From positions 1-23,007 of the forward strand of contig CAYZSU010000034.1 of NCBI GenBank assembly GCA_964480565.1: a stretch of 23,007 bases of DNA, read 5' to 3'. The notes beneath the pieces are model-generated. The model saw only the letters and a program-made list of their open reading frames with translations. It ran no database searches and had not been told where the DNA came from. The position numbers were made by a program, and so were the translations under genes. Of the stretch, positions 8,236 to 17,126 are shown piece after piece; the stretch's first letter is position 1, and each line of letters opens with the position of its first letter. The stretch comes from CAYZSU01 sp964480565 (GTDB taxonomy: Bacteria > UBA10199 > 2-02-FULL-44-16 > JAAZCA01).

Positions 8236-9007
8236 TACCAATCCATTACCATTATTTTGGCGATTATATAGCGTATGGTTTCGTCATTACACGGTTTACA
8301 CCAATCATTTATTTAGCAATGGATTTCCACCCTTTGTTGAGCCATTGATTTTTCTTTCAGGCATTGGCATCGGCATTGGCTCATATATTATTGAAATGGA
8401 CGGCATTCCGTATATTCAATTTTTAGCTTCTGGACTCATTGTTAGTTCAGCAATGTACACTGCTGCATTTGAGTGTACATATGGCACTTTTATTCGCATG
8501 GATTTTGATAGCAATTATGATGCAATGTTATCATCACCCATTTCCCCTGCAGACATTATCATCGGTGAAATTATTTGGGCAGGCAGTAAGGGGATGTTTT
8601 TCTCTAGCGCTGTAACGCTAGTACTGACTATCTTCCAGATCATTTATTCACCTTACTTGCTGTGTATTCCATTTATCGGATTGATTACAGGTATGATGAT
8701 TGCTGGGATGTCATTGATCGTCACATCGTTTATTCGAACGATATCACATTTTGGATTTTACTTTACAGGATGCATTACACCCATGTTCTTTTTTTCAGGC
8801 ATTATATTTCCAACCAGCCGACTACCTACGTTTTTACAACCTATTGTCGAAATACTACCACTGTCACATATAGTAACAATAGCAAGAGCCAGCGCAACTG
8901 GCACTGGCTCTTGGTCATTACTGTATGATATTGCCTACTGCATCGCATGTATTGCATTAACAATGGCTATTGCTGTAAGACGCCTTCGAAAGCGTCTCAT
9001 CAAATAA
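8225..9007 (+). CDS. ABC-2 type exporter, permease subunit (NodJ/DrrB-like)
   Basis: A 260-residue integral membrane protein with about six hydrophobic segments, starting after a short cytoplasmic N-terminus. Typical ABC-2 features are the VEPLIFLSGIGIGIG segment, the GTFIRMDFDSNYDAMLSSP cytoplasmic loop that contacts the ATPase, and FFFSGIIFPTSRLPTFLQ before the last helices. The length is normal for the NodJ family. Start codon and frame are fixed by the 11-base overlap with the ATPase gene. It ends three bases from the stop of the convergent FKBP gene, so the two transcripts must run into each other unless a terminator lies within coding sequence. Confidence 0.93.
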   Translation: MTTNTNPLPLFWRLYSVWFRHYTVYTNHLFSNGFPPFVEPLIFLSGIGIGIGSYIIEMDGIPYIQFLASGLIVSSAMYTAAFECTYGTFIRMDFDSNYDAMLSSPISPADIIIGEIIWAGSKGMFFSSAVTLVLTIFQIIYSPYLLCIPFIGLITGMMIAGMSLIVTSFIRTISHFGFYFTGCITPMFFFSGIIFPTSRLPTFLQPIVEILPLSHIVTIARASATGTGSWSLLYDIAYCIACIALTMAIAVRRLRKRLIK

Positions 9008-9010
9008 AAA

Positions 9011-9430
9011 TCAGTCTATTTTTAATAATTCAACATCAAAAATAAGTCCTGCATTTGGCGGTATTACATTTCCAGCACCACGAACACCATAGCCAAGCTC
9101 TGCTGGTATATGCAGTACACGCTTATCACCTACACGCATGCCCAATACACCTTGATCCCAACCTTGTATCACTTGCCCAACACCCAACACAAACTGAAAT
9201 GGCTGATCGCGATCCACAGAACTATCAAATTTTGTACCGCGCGCGCCCTTATTGTCCAACCAGCCAGTATAATGCACAGTTACTTTTTGACCTGCTTTAA
9301 CTTCATCGCCTTTTCCCACAGTTACAATTTCAACACCCAAACCACTTTTTGTTTTTTTCATTTCTGCCATGCTATTGCCTCCAAATAATACTGTAATGGT
9401 TAATACTATTAACATTATATATGCTGACAT
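9011..9430 (-). CDS. FKBP-type peptidyl-prolyl isomerase, two possible starts
   Basis: A 139-residue protein with a single complete FKBP domain: VTVHYTGWL, TKFDSSVDR, FVLGVGQVIQGWDQGV, AELGYGVRGAG and VIPPNAGLIFDVELL. Such enzymes catalyse cis-trans isomerisation of prolyl bonds during folding. The first 20 residues are hydrophobic and could act as an export signal, although they lack the usual leading Lys/Arg. Two starts have good ribosome sites: ATG 9430 with AAGGAGG four bases away, and in-frame ATG 9370 (Met21) with GGAGG at 9378-9382, seven bases away. The second start would give a 119-residue cytoplasmic form without the hydrophobic leader. It converges with the ABC permease gene. Confidence 0.93.
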   Translation of the reverse strand: MSAYIMLIVLTITVLFGGNSMAEMKKTKSGLGVEIVTVGKGDEVKAGQKVTVHYTGWLDNKGARGTKFDSSVDRDQPFQFVLGVGQVIQGWDQGVLGMRVGDKRVLHIPAELGYGVRGAGNVIPPNAGLIFDVELLKID

Positions 9431-9545
9431 ACAGCCTCCTTGTTACGCGTCTATGCCATGAGATTAGCAACAATTCAAGCACTTCTGAATGGAGTTATTG
9501 AAAAATAAATTGCACCCCCTGACAACTAATGGCACAATTAAATAA

Positions 9546-10679
9546 ATGACATATCAACTAATCACCACTCAATCTGAATTGAATCAACTTAGCCACACAA
9601 TTCAAACCGCAGATATCATTGCTATCGACTTGGAAGCCAACAGTCTATATGCATATCATGAAAAAATATGCCTCATTCAACTAGCGATTCATTCACACAT
9701 CTATATTATAGATCCTCAAGCAAATATAAACACCTGTGCATTATTAAGGCAATTGCTTGATAAAAAATTGATATTTCATAGCCCAGATTTTGATTTACGT
9801 TTAATTTGGAAAGAATACAAGATACGCCCCAATCAACCTCTATTTGACACTCAGCTTGCCGCCCAACTTTGTGGCATTAAAAAATTTAGCCTAGCCAATA
9901 TCGTACACCAATTTTTCGGCATTCAGTTATGTAAAAAAGGTCAAAAAGAAAATTGGGGTAAACGACCGCTAAAGCAAGAGCTACTAACTTATGCGGCGAA
10001 TGACACTCGCTACCTTATTCCATTATATGAAATTCTTTCCGGTCAACTCAATGAGCTAAATCGCATGAAATGGCATGATAGTTTATGCAATCAACTCATC
10101 GAGCATATTGAAAATCAAATAATCACAGAAAATAGTGATATATGGCGATTGCAAGGTTCGGGTCGATTTTCACAAAAGGAACTCGCCTATTTAAAGTCAC
10201 TCTATTTTTGGCGAAATCATGAAGCGCAAATAAAAAATCGGCCATTATTTCATATTTGTCGAAATGCAGCATTACTAAAATTATCACAACACCTGGCAAA
10301 TCAAAATGATACATCCGCATTTATTTTAAATTCATCATTACACCACTTGCATGCGGATCAAATTGAACGGCTATATAATGCAATCAATAGTGTCAATGAT
10401 TTATCCCCAGATGAATACCCAGAGATCATTCGATCACTCCATAAAAAACGGATATCTGATGGCTATAAGAAAAAATTAAAGAACGCGATTACTCAAAAAT
10501 CCCTCGAGTTAAATATTCCAAGCTACTTACTTGCTAGCCGTGCTCAAATCAGTGCAATCAATCAATGTCGTGCCAAGTCAATACAGCATCTAATCGATAT
10601 ATGCCATCTATTGCCTTGGCAGGCGGACATTATTGCCCCCCTCATTAAATGTATCGACAACCTGGTTATTGAAAAATAA
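9546..10679 (+). CDS. rnd: Ribonuclease D
   Basis: A 377-residue 3'-5' exoribonuclease of the DEDDy family, which trims tRNA and other stable RNA precursors. Exo I is IAIDLEANS (D28, E30), Exo II is HSPDFDL (D83) and Exo III is YAANDTRYL (Y149, D153), so all metal ligands and the Tyr are present. The part after about residue 200 contains an HRDC domain (KELAYLKSLYFWRNHEA...) and a second HRDC-like helical stretch, as in E. coli RNase D, whose length it matches. No good ribosome site precedes ATG 9546. The stop overlaps the 3' end of the convergent secreted-protein gene by 14 bases. Confidence 0.93.
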   Translation: MTYQLITTQSELNQLSHTIQTADIIAIDLEANSLYAYHEKICLIQLAIHSHIYIIDPQANINTCALLRQLLDKKLIFHSPDFDLRLIWKEYKIRPNQPLFDTQLAAQLCGIKKFSLANIVHQFFGIQLCKKGQKENWGKRPLKQELLTYAANDTRYLIPLYEILSGQLNELNRMKWHDSLCNQLIEHIENQIITENSDIWRLQGSGRFSQKELAYLKSLYFWRNHEAQIKNRPLFHICRNAALLKLSQHLANQNDTSAFILNSSLHHLHADQIERLYNAINSVNDLSPDEYPEIIRSLHKKRISDGYKKKLKNAITQKSLELNIPSYLLASRAQISAINQCRAKSIQHLIDICHLLPWQADIIAPLIKCIDNLVIEK

Positions 10680-13600
10680 TATCCATTAATATATGAAGGC
10701 TATTTGTTTGATGGTTTCCACTTACTGATAACCCTTGATCTCCAAAATATAGTTCATGAATATCAAAAAGCGCCGGCAACTCATAATGATTTAGATCATC
10801 CCCTAACAGCATCTCTATAGCACCAGGAATTGTTTTTGTAATCGCCATATCTGGAGTAGAAAATATCCCTAAGGCCATACGAATGAGTTGGTCCAAGTTA
10901 GCTTGTAATTTTTTACCATCAATTATTGTCGCATTATTTGCCATGATTGGCATCATCATAAAATGAGATTGATCGCCCAACAATTGCGCACGTATAATAC
11001 GATTTCCTGAACTATCCGCATCATCAATAGTTATATGAACACCAAGAATCATGGATAAGTTAAAACTGACCAGAGGATCATCCCATGGATCAACACCATG
11101 GCCACGCATAGAACGAATGGCTACTTTCCCTTTTTTCTCTTTCTTTATCCTTGGAAAATCACCGGGTAATTTTTCTGCAGCATCATTTGTCTTCAATGCA
11201 TACATATGCATTTGCAAGTCAGACAATTGAAGTTCTACAATAAAACTGTCACCCGTCACCTCTGTATCCGGCCACTTATCAGGATCACTAATCACAAGAC
11301 GTGGCGCAAATTCAGGATTACCTCGAATGGAAATCATAATGGGATCTTTATCATCCAAATACCCATATTGGCTGGGTACTTGTCCAAAAATATGACCGCT
11401 ACGAGGCCGTAGATTGCACAATGCGCTTTTTTCATCACGAAGGCCCGGAATAGGATCAAAGTTTAAGCATTCATCCGTAAAATTAAATCCCATTTTTTCA
11501 AAAAAGAGCTCATGAATATCGATATCAAGCAACCCTTTTTTCGACTTTCCATCGCCAATTGTTGTGGATGCATATAAAAATGCATTGATTAAATCCAAAT
11601 TTATCATCCCATGAATATCGCGATCTCGATGATTTAACTTAGAATAATCCTGTGAATCTTGAGAATAAATAAAATGCGCATCATCATGAGTATCTTGCAC
11701 AGACACAGAAATATCTGCAGTTGCACTCAGATGTTTTTTATTAATTTCAAACATATTTGTCATTTTAATTTGAATGGGTAAATTTATAGATGGAACTATT
11801 TCATCAAACAACCCATCACAATCTGAACAATCGCTTGCCCCCATTGGAACGTCCATATTAATGCCATCATTGAATGCCGCACTTAAATACATTGTCCCTG
11901 AGCAGTAAATTTGTTTATTAATGGTATCTAAAATACTTTCTGATACAGTTATCACTTGATCACCCAGATTATTAAATGCCTTGCATGCTTTTTTGGCTTT
12001 GTTACTTTTTGTTAATCCTATCTCACAGTGAAAGAAATGACCGTATTTAGTTGCATTGCCCAAAAATCCATCCGGCACTATGAGCGCAGGAAATCCTTCA
12101 CAATACTTATTATCCGAAAACTCACCCAAATAGGACTCTGCCGGAACATAGGCACAGTCATCGTATTTAGATCCGAGGATTAACCAGTTGCCATATTCCT
12201 GACTGGGATAAATACGGATAGGTAATGACAATTTATGAAAACCTATTTTTAATGGCAAGGGTTCCTCATTGGCCACACCATCATGATCAAAATCAGGACC
12301 TAGGTAGATTAAAAATTGCATATCCTGAATATCTACATTCATGGAAATAAGATCATCGTCAATTTCAAAATGTGTAATATCCACATGGCCCAATTTAAAA
12401 TCATTTCCTACTGTGATAATATAATCGCTCTCTTGAACCTCATTTGAGCAAAAAGATGGTGCAACCGATGACAGCACCTCATCCTGTCCTTGATTAGCCG
12501 CACTGTCACCCTCTAATGACGACTCCTGTGATATCGACTGATTAAGTTTCATATCCAACAGTTGTTTTAATCCATTATTTGTAAAAAATGACTTTACATA
12601 GGTCATCATCATTTTTTCAATCCATGGGGAAGAAATATCCAGACCTAAGGCATCTGATATTGTAATTTGATGATCGCTATCAGACAAATCATGCCATGCA
12701 CCCCAGTAAAATTGCCATGTTTCATGAACATTATATTCAGGGCTACTAATAGTGATTAAATTTAATCCCACTTGAGGATCTAAGACTGTGTCAAATATAT
12801 TGTTCTGATTGGCAGAAAGAAGTTCTGGTTGGTTCTGATTAAATCGAATGGACACCTGATTAGCAAGTGACCCTAATTTAAATTTAAATGGAATTTTGGG
12901 GTAATCGATCGATGATAAAAATCGTGTATTCACATTAGGGGATATTATTTGAAATGCAGCTTCCTGTTCATGCACTTGATTGTTAAATGTAATCGGACCT
13001 ATGCTCGGACAATCAGGACTAACCGCATCATTGCATATGGATACTGTAATTTTATTTTCTCCTGGAATTACCGGCACGCCCAGTCGAAACAATCCTGACC
13101 CGCCCTGTTCGGAATTTGTATGGCATGATATCACTTTTTGATACCCACGTTCAGACACAATATTGTTTTGAGCCATTATACTCAAGCTGCCTGTACTTGC
13201 GCCAATAAAATCACAAAAGGTACAATCACCCAACATATTCACATCGATATACACATAATCGGAGTCTATAATATTTTCATCATAAATATTGGGCGTAAAT
13301 ACAATTGAACTCTCTGTTAATGAAAGGGGCATCACTTTGGAAATTTCTATTTTTTCCTCACTGACTTCACCATTTAAACGATTTGCAGAAACAGATATTG
13401 TATATGGCCCATACTCATTTAATCGAATATTAGTTGAAAATAACCCCTGATTATCCAAACAAAATCCTGATAAGCCATCTTGCCAACAATGCGAGTTATG
13501 AGAAATATCTGTCGGCACATAATGAATCTCTTTTGTATAGTTATGCTGTAAAGCAACTCGAATACTCCCTACCACATAATTATCCCGATCAATTGTTCCT

Positions 13601-13950
13601 CGCACTTGAAATAAACCTGTGGCCACACCAGAATTTCCAGGTGAGTTCACGCATAAAAAACGCTCTCCCATAGTGCATGTTCGTGAGCCCCGTGGAGTTG
13701 GTGCAATACATTTGAGATCAGATACTGAATGTAAATCAGGAGAAGTTTGATTTGTTTGATTTTGATATTGAGCATCATTGGTTTGATTTAAATACATATG
13801 AGTACTTGGCGTAGCTATCGTCTTAGCACTATCCGTTAATGCATGATTATTCCACCATTGGCTGATATCCTCCAACATAGACGCATGTACCATAAATGAA
13901 TTTAATATTAAAACAATTGACCAACAGACAATAATTGATTTATTTTTCAT
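10666..13950 (-). CDS. Large secreted protein of unknown function
   Basis: About 1094 residues with a classical Sec signal (MKNK, hydrophobic core, cleavage near VHA-S at 23-24). ATG 13950 is preferred because GGGG at 13957-13960 lies six bases away; an in-frame ATG at 13956 would sit directly against that site. The mature part is rich in Asn, Asp and beta-prone sequence and has many cysteines, including CTFCDF and CSDCDG, which suggests disulfides outside the cytoplasm. An early region resembles Ig-like beta folds. A thrombospondin-type calcium loop, DFDHDGVANEE, lies at 553-563. The segment DIHEL[FY]F occurs at 811 and again at 1063, possibly from internal duplication. No membrane anchor or sorting motif is seen at the C-terminus, so it is probably periplasmic or released. 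I do not recognise a family. Confidence 0.85.
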   Translation of the reverse strand: MKNKSIIVCWSIVLILNSFMVHASMLEDISQWWNNHALTDSAKTIATPSTHMYLNQTNDAQYQNQTNQTSPDLHSVSDLKCIAPTPRGSRTCTMGERFLCVNSPGNSGVATGLFQVRGTIDRDNYVVGSIRVALQHNYTKEIHYVPTDISHNSHCWQDGLSGFCLDNQGLFSTNIRLNEYGPYTISVSANRLNGEVSEEKIEISKVMPLSLTESSIVFTPNIYDENIIDSDYVYIDVNMLGDCTFCDFIGASTGSLSIMAQNNIVSERGYQKVISCHTNSEQGGSGLFRLGVPVIPGENKITVSICNDAVSPDCPSIGPITFNNQVHEQEAAFQIISPNVNTRFLSSIDYPKIPFKFKLGSLANQVSIRFNQNQPELLSANQNNIFDTVLDPQVGLNLITISSPEYNVHETWQFYWGAWHDLSDSDHQITISDALGLDISSPWIEKMMMTYVKSFFTNNGLKQLLDMKLNQSISQESSLEGDSAANQGQDEVLSSVAPSFCSNEVQESDYIITVGNDFKLGHVDITHFEIDDDLISMNVDIQDMQFLIYLGPDFDHDGVANEEPLPLKIGFHKLSLPIRIYPSQEYGNWLILGSKYDDCAYVPAESYLGEFSDNKYCEGFPALIVPDGFLGNATKYGHFFHCEIGLTKSNKAKKACKAFNNLGDQVITVSESILDTINKQIYCSGTMYLSAAFNDGINMDVPMGASDCSDCDGLFDEIVPSINLPIQIKMTNMFEINKKHLSATADISVSVQDTHDDAHFIYSQDSQDYSKLNHRDRDIHGMINLDLINAFLYASTTIGDGKSKKGLLDIDIHELFFEKMGFNFTDECLNFDPIPGLRDEKSALCNLRPRSGHIFGQVPSQYGYLDDKDPIMISIRGNPEFAPRLVISDPDKWPDTEVTGDSFIVELQLSDLQMHMYALKTNDAAEKLPGDFPRIKKEKKGKVAIRSMRGHGVDPWDDPLVSFNLSMILGVHITIDDADSSGNRIIRAQLLGDQSHFMMMPIMANNATIIDGKKLQANLDQLIRMALGIFSTPDMAITKTIPGAIEMLLGDDLNHYELPALFDIHELYFGDQGLSVSGNHQTNSLHILMDIIFQ

Positions 13951-14129
13951 GAACATCCCCGCATATCGATTATTTTCAACAAAACCACTCTATATTATCG
14001 CCTCTATCATGAAAAAGTTGCGTAAAAAAGACGCATTGCAGCAATATTTTATTTGGAATCATTTAAAAATGATACCGCTTACACAGAAATTTTAGATATT
14101 ATTCAAGAATACTCAGATGGAACTACACG

Positions 14130-14216
14130 CAAATTCAATGAACGCACATATGTACAAGCATGTAACTGAATTGAATTTGGCTTTCCAACCTGCGAATATG
14201 GGTGTTCCCAAGGGCA
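14130..14216. repeat. Diverged copy of a structured intergenic repeat (copy B)
   Basis: A perfect 10-bp stem, CAAATTCAAT (14130-14139) with ATTGAATTTG (14170-14179), encloses a loop with CATATGTACAAGCATGTAA. It is followed by CGAATATGGGTGTTCC. The order and spacing match the copy at 17884-18020, but the stem sequences differ while still pairing. The left outer arm is missing, so this copy is partial. It lies directly past the htrA stop. Confidence 0.5.
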
Positions 14217-14222
14217 AACCCT

Positions 14223-15716
14223 TTATTTTAACTGAAATGCAATATAAAACCCGGCTTGGCCACGTTTCACATAAAAACGCACAAAGCTATTTTTGCTTAA
14301 AGATGACATGACTTTATTATATTTGGACAGTGTTTTTATTTTTTGATCATTAATTTCCAAAATAATATCGCCTGCTGTCAATCCTGCATCGGATGCGACC
14401 GTATGTGATGGCACATCAGTAATTACCACCCCTTTAAATGATGAGGGAACATTAAATGTACGGCTATTGTGCGGTGTAATCTCCTCCAACTGCAATCCCA
14501 AACTATTATTTGAATGAGGTACGGGCGTGGCGTCCCCTGGCAGATTGTCCATCGATCCAATAATCACAGATAGGCGTTTTATCTTATTTTTCCGAATAAT
14601 ACTCAATATTACTTTACTTCCTGGCTTTGTGCGCTTCACATACAAGGACAATCCTTTGGCCTTAGTCACTGGATCACCATTAAAATGCGTAACAATATCA
14701 GCACGTTTTAACCCTGCCTTTGCTGCAGGCGAATTGTCGTATACATCTGTAATTAGCGTTCCCTCTTTGACTTGAAATCCAAAGGACTTGGCCAAGTCAG
14801 ACGTCATTTTTTGTATGGACACACCCAACCATCCGCGGGTCACTTTGCCTTCGGATAGTAATTGTGGCAATAATGCCTTGGCAGTATCAACTGGAATTGC
14901 AAAACCAATGCCTTGAGCTGCTGAATGCACCATTGTATTAATTCCAATCACATCACCATTCATATTAAATAATGGCCCTCCGCTATTTCCTGGATTAATA
15001 GACGCATCTGTTTGAATATACTTGCCATAGCCACCACCCACAAGGCGTCCTTTGGCACTGACCACACCTACCGTGACTGTATGCTCTAAGCCAAATGGAT
15101 TTCCAATCGCCATCACCCAATCGCCAGGTCGCATGGCATTCGAATTTCCAAGAGGCACATACGGCAAGCCTTTAGGGACATCTATTTTAATCACTGCAAT
15201 ATCCGAATACATGTCCTTACCAATTATTTTAGCCTTAAACTCACGACCATCTGACAAGGCAACAACAATTTCATCCGCATTTTGCACAACATGGTTATTG
15301 GTTAGAATAGTTCCATTCTTATCAATAATAAACCCGGATCCCAAACTACTTTCCATCCGATCTTGCGGTATCCGATCACCAAAAAAATCTTTAAAAAAAT
15401 CATGCATTGGATGTTGTCTACTTCTACGACTACTATAAGTTGATCGAATGCGCTTCTTTATAGAAATATTAACAACTGCTGGCCCTACCTTTTCAGCCAA
15501 ATCTGCAAATGACGATGATCGGGGCTGAAACCAAGCCACTGGTTTCATCTGAGCGGCTATATTATTTTTATCCACCACATGCACACCGTAGGATTTTGTG
15601 GCACCACCGATGACAACCAGTAATCCAATCACAATACCAGTAAGAATTGTTGATACACCAACCACTCGCAACCGAGTCATTTGATTTAATTTCATAGTTA
15701 TACCCTTATCAGCCAT
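14223..15716 (-). CDS. HtrA/DegP-type serine protease with two PDZ domains
   Basis: A 497-residue periplasmic protease/chaperone that degrades or refolds damaged envelope proteins. A hydrophobic segment at about 17-37 acts as a signal or anchor. The trypsin-like domain follows with the catalytic triad H142 (TNNHVV), D172 (YSDIAV) and S245 (NPGNSGGP). PDZ1 spans roughly 285-385 and PDZ2 about 400-497, the DegP/DegQ layout and length. The called ATG shares one base with the DUF1844 stop (TAATG). A second ATG seven codons on (Met8, MKLNQMTRLR) gives a more typical positively charged signal start and has AAGGG upstream, so it may be the real start. DUF1844 immediately before htrA suggests a linked role. 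Confidence 0.95.
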   Translation of the reverse strand: MADKGITMKLNQMTRLRVVGVSTILTGIVIGLLVVIGGATKSYGVHVVDKNNIAAQMKPVAWFQPRSSSFADLAEKVGPAVVNISIKKRIRSTYSSRRSRQHPMHDFFKDFFGDRIPQDRMESSLGSGFIIDKNGTILTNNHVVQNADEIVVALSDGREFKAKIIGKDMYSDIAVIKIDVPKGLPYVPLGNSNAMRPGDWVMAIGNPFGLEHTVTVGVVSAKGRLVGGGYGKYIQTDASINPGNSGGPLFNMNGDVIGINTMVHSAAQGIGFAIPVDTAKALLPQLLSEGKVTRGWLGVSIQKMTSDLAKSFGFQVKEGTLITDVYDNSPAAKAGLKRADIVTHFNGDPVTKAKGLSLYVKRTKPGSKVILSIIRKNKIKRLSVIIGSMDNLPGDATPVPHSNNSLGLQLEEITPHNSRTFNVPSSFKGVVITDVPSHTVASDAGLTAGDIILEINDQKIKTLSKYNKVMSSLSKNSFVRFYVKRGQAGFYIAFQLK

Positions 15717-16141
15717 TATTTGTTTTTTTCAAGATACATCATTCGCAAATCATATAAGACTTTATCCAGCAACTGGCTTTCATGCTCTTCTAAATTACCT
15801 TTTGTCTTCTCTTCCAATACCCCCAAAATATCAATGGTCTGCTTAGCCAAAGGCAAGTCTGTATGAACAGCCTGATCCGAAGGGTTTGGAATTAAACCTA
15901 AATGCACTTGTGCAGATGTAGTTAGAGATAAAACAAATGTGGAAAAATCAATTTTTGGCAATGACTGACTGTTGTCTGCCGTATCATCACTCTGAGCGCA
16001 GGATGGATTGTTATCTGGCTTGACTGCCGCACCTACCGTATCAGTCTGTGCATCAGCACGTACAGATCCATCATCATTGAATCGTCGTTTATCCGTTATT
16101 TTAATTTCATTTTCTGCATTTACATTCTGTTCATCTGTCAT
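15716..16141 (-). CDS. DUF1844 family protein
   Basis: A 141-residue soluble protein. The first 60 residues are polar, acidic and probably disordered. The rest matches DUF1844: FSTFVLSLTTSAQVHLGLIPNP, then LAKQTIDILGVLEEKTKGNL and LLDKVLYDLRMMYLE. The function is unknown. From memory the family is frequent in deltaproteobacteria, acidobacteria and planctomycetes and near envelope or housekeeping genes. AAGGAG precedes the ATG. Its stop overlaps the htrA start by one base, so the two are almost certainly co-translated. The two conserved helical stretches suggest a small oligomeric adaptor, which is inference. Confidence 0.88.
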   Translation of the reverse strand: MTDEQNVNAENEIKITDKRRFNDDGSVRADAQTDTVGAAVKPDNNPSCAQSDDTADNSQSLPKIDFSTFVLSLTTSAQVHLGLIPNPSDQAVHTDLPLAKQTIDILGVLEEKTKGNLEEHESQLLDKVLYDLRMMYLEKNK

Positions 16142-16166
16142 TGATTTTCTCCTTGTAATTTAATGG

Positions 16167-16195
16167 CAAATACTCAGTCCCATACAATGTGTCAA
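16167..16195 (-). promoter_or_regulatory. Candidate promoter for DUF1844-htrA
   Basis: On the minus strand a perfect TTGACA is followed after 17 bases by TATTTG (weak -10), about 25 bases before the DUF1844 ATG. No sigma-E-type or CpxR-like site was recognised. Confidence 0.45.
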
Positions 16196-16313
16196 GAGCT
16201 TGCCCATAAAAGTTCCACTTCGATTGATACTCTCACCTTAAGCAAATCTCCAGCATACAATTTTATCACTTTTCCTTTGCGGTTTTAGAAAAGATCTCAT
16301 AGTATCTGCCACC

Positions 16314-17114
16314 ATGACTATATGGAAATGTTTTTTACATAATCAAGTACAGTACACTTTTTTTATTATTTTATTACTTATCGCAAGTATGTCTTGCAGT
16401 AAAAACCTACCAAGGATGGGTTCTAAAACGCCTTCGCAGTTATTTAACTCCTGTGTAAATTTATCAATAGATGAAAGCTTTGACCTTGCCATCGAATGCA
16501 TGGAAATTTTCAAGTCCAAATTTCCCCATACTAAATTGGCGCAGGAAGCAGAGCTGCATATTGGTGATGCCCATTTTGAACGAAAAGATTATGATTTTGC
16601 AATTGAATCGTATTTATTTTTTTTAAAACAATACCCGTATCATCAAAAAGCAGATTATGCCCATTATCGCATTGGCACCGCTTATTTAAAAAAATCGCCA
16701 AAATCCATTGCCAGAGATCAAAGCATGCTACCCAACGCATTGGATCATTTACGTATAATTACGCGCATGTACCCCAATAGCTCATACATAGGCCTTGCTC
16801 TTAATAGCCTTCACGAAACAAAAAAACGCATTGCCAAACGCAATCATTATATTGGCCGATTTTATATACGCACTGGCCAATTAAAAGCAGCCATTCCACG
16901 CCTTAAAACAGTCGCATATGAGCATCATGATAGTGGCCTTGCGCCAAAAGCATTGTTTTTACTGGTTCAATGTCACATTAAATTAAATCAATTAAATGCA
17001 GCCAAAGATGCTTTTTCAATATTGGAAAGTCGCTATCCTGATACCAAAGAACATTCAGGAGCAGAAAAAAAATTACTAAAAGTAGCGACTCAACAAGCAA
17101 AAAAACAAAAATAA
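16314..17114 (+). CDS. bamD: BamD/YfiO-like outer-membrane assembly lipoprotein
   Basis: A 266-residue TPR lipoprotein. BamD is the essential lipoprotein partner of BamA in inserting beta-barrel proteins in the outer membrane. The N-terminus has a hydrophobic stretch (14-26) ending in SMSC, a slightly atypical lipobox with Cys28 as the lipidation site. TPR-like helical pairs follow: A-IECMEIFKSKFPHTKLAQEA, Y-FAIESYLFFLKQYPYHQKADYAHYRIG, and the BamD hallmark ARDQ...NALDHLRIITRMYPNS at 133-156, where the family has RDQ/RDP before the third repeat. The length is typical. No clear ribosome site precedes the ATG. It lies 12 bases before the next TPR gene. A general YbgF/CpoB-like TPR protein is the main alternative. 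Confidence 0.82.
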   Translation: MTIWKCFLHNQVQYTFFIILLLIASMSCSKNLPRMGSKTPSQLFNSCVNLSIDESFDLAIECMEIFKSKFPHTKLAQEAELHIGDAHFERKDYDFAIESYLFFLKQYPYHQKADYAHYRIGTAYLKKSPKSIARDQSMLPNALDHLRIITRMYPNSSYIGLALNSLHETKKRIAKRNHYIGRFYIRTGQLKAAIPRLKTVAYEHHDSGLAPKALFLLVQCHIKLNQLNAAKDAFSILESRYPDTKEHSGAEKKLLKVATQQAKKQK

Positions 17115-17126
17115 TGGAGGCGATTG

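Noticed and set aside
8978..8997. AGACGC/GCGTCT hairpin at the end of the ABC permease gene as a terminator
   Set aside because: It lies within coding sequence, has a short stem, and no T-run directly follows.
14117..14311. 64-codon plus-strand frame crossing the htrA 3' end
   Set aside because: It overlaps the repeat copy B and the PDZ2 coding end; no ribosome site and no motif.
15052..15438. 128-codon plus-strand frame opposite htrA
   Set aside because: It lies wholly antisense to the strongly supported HtrA protease domain and its product has no family-like features.
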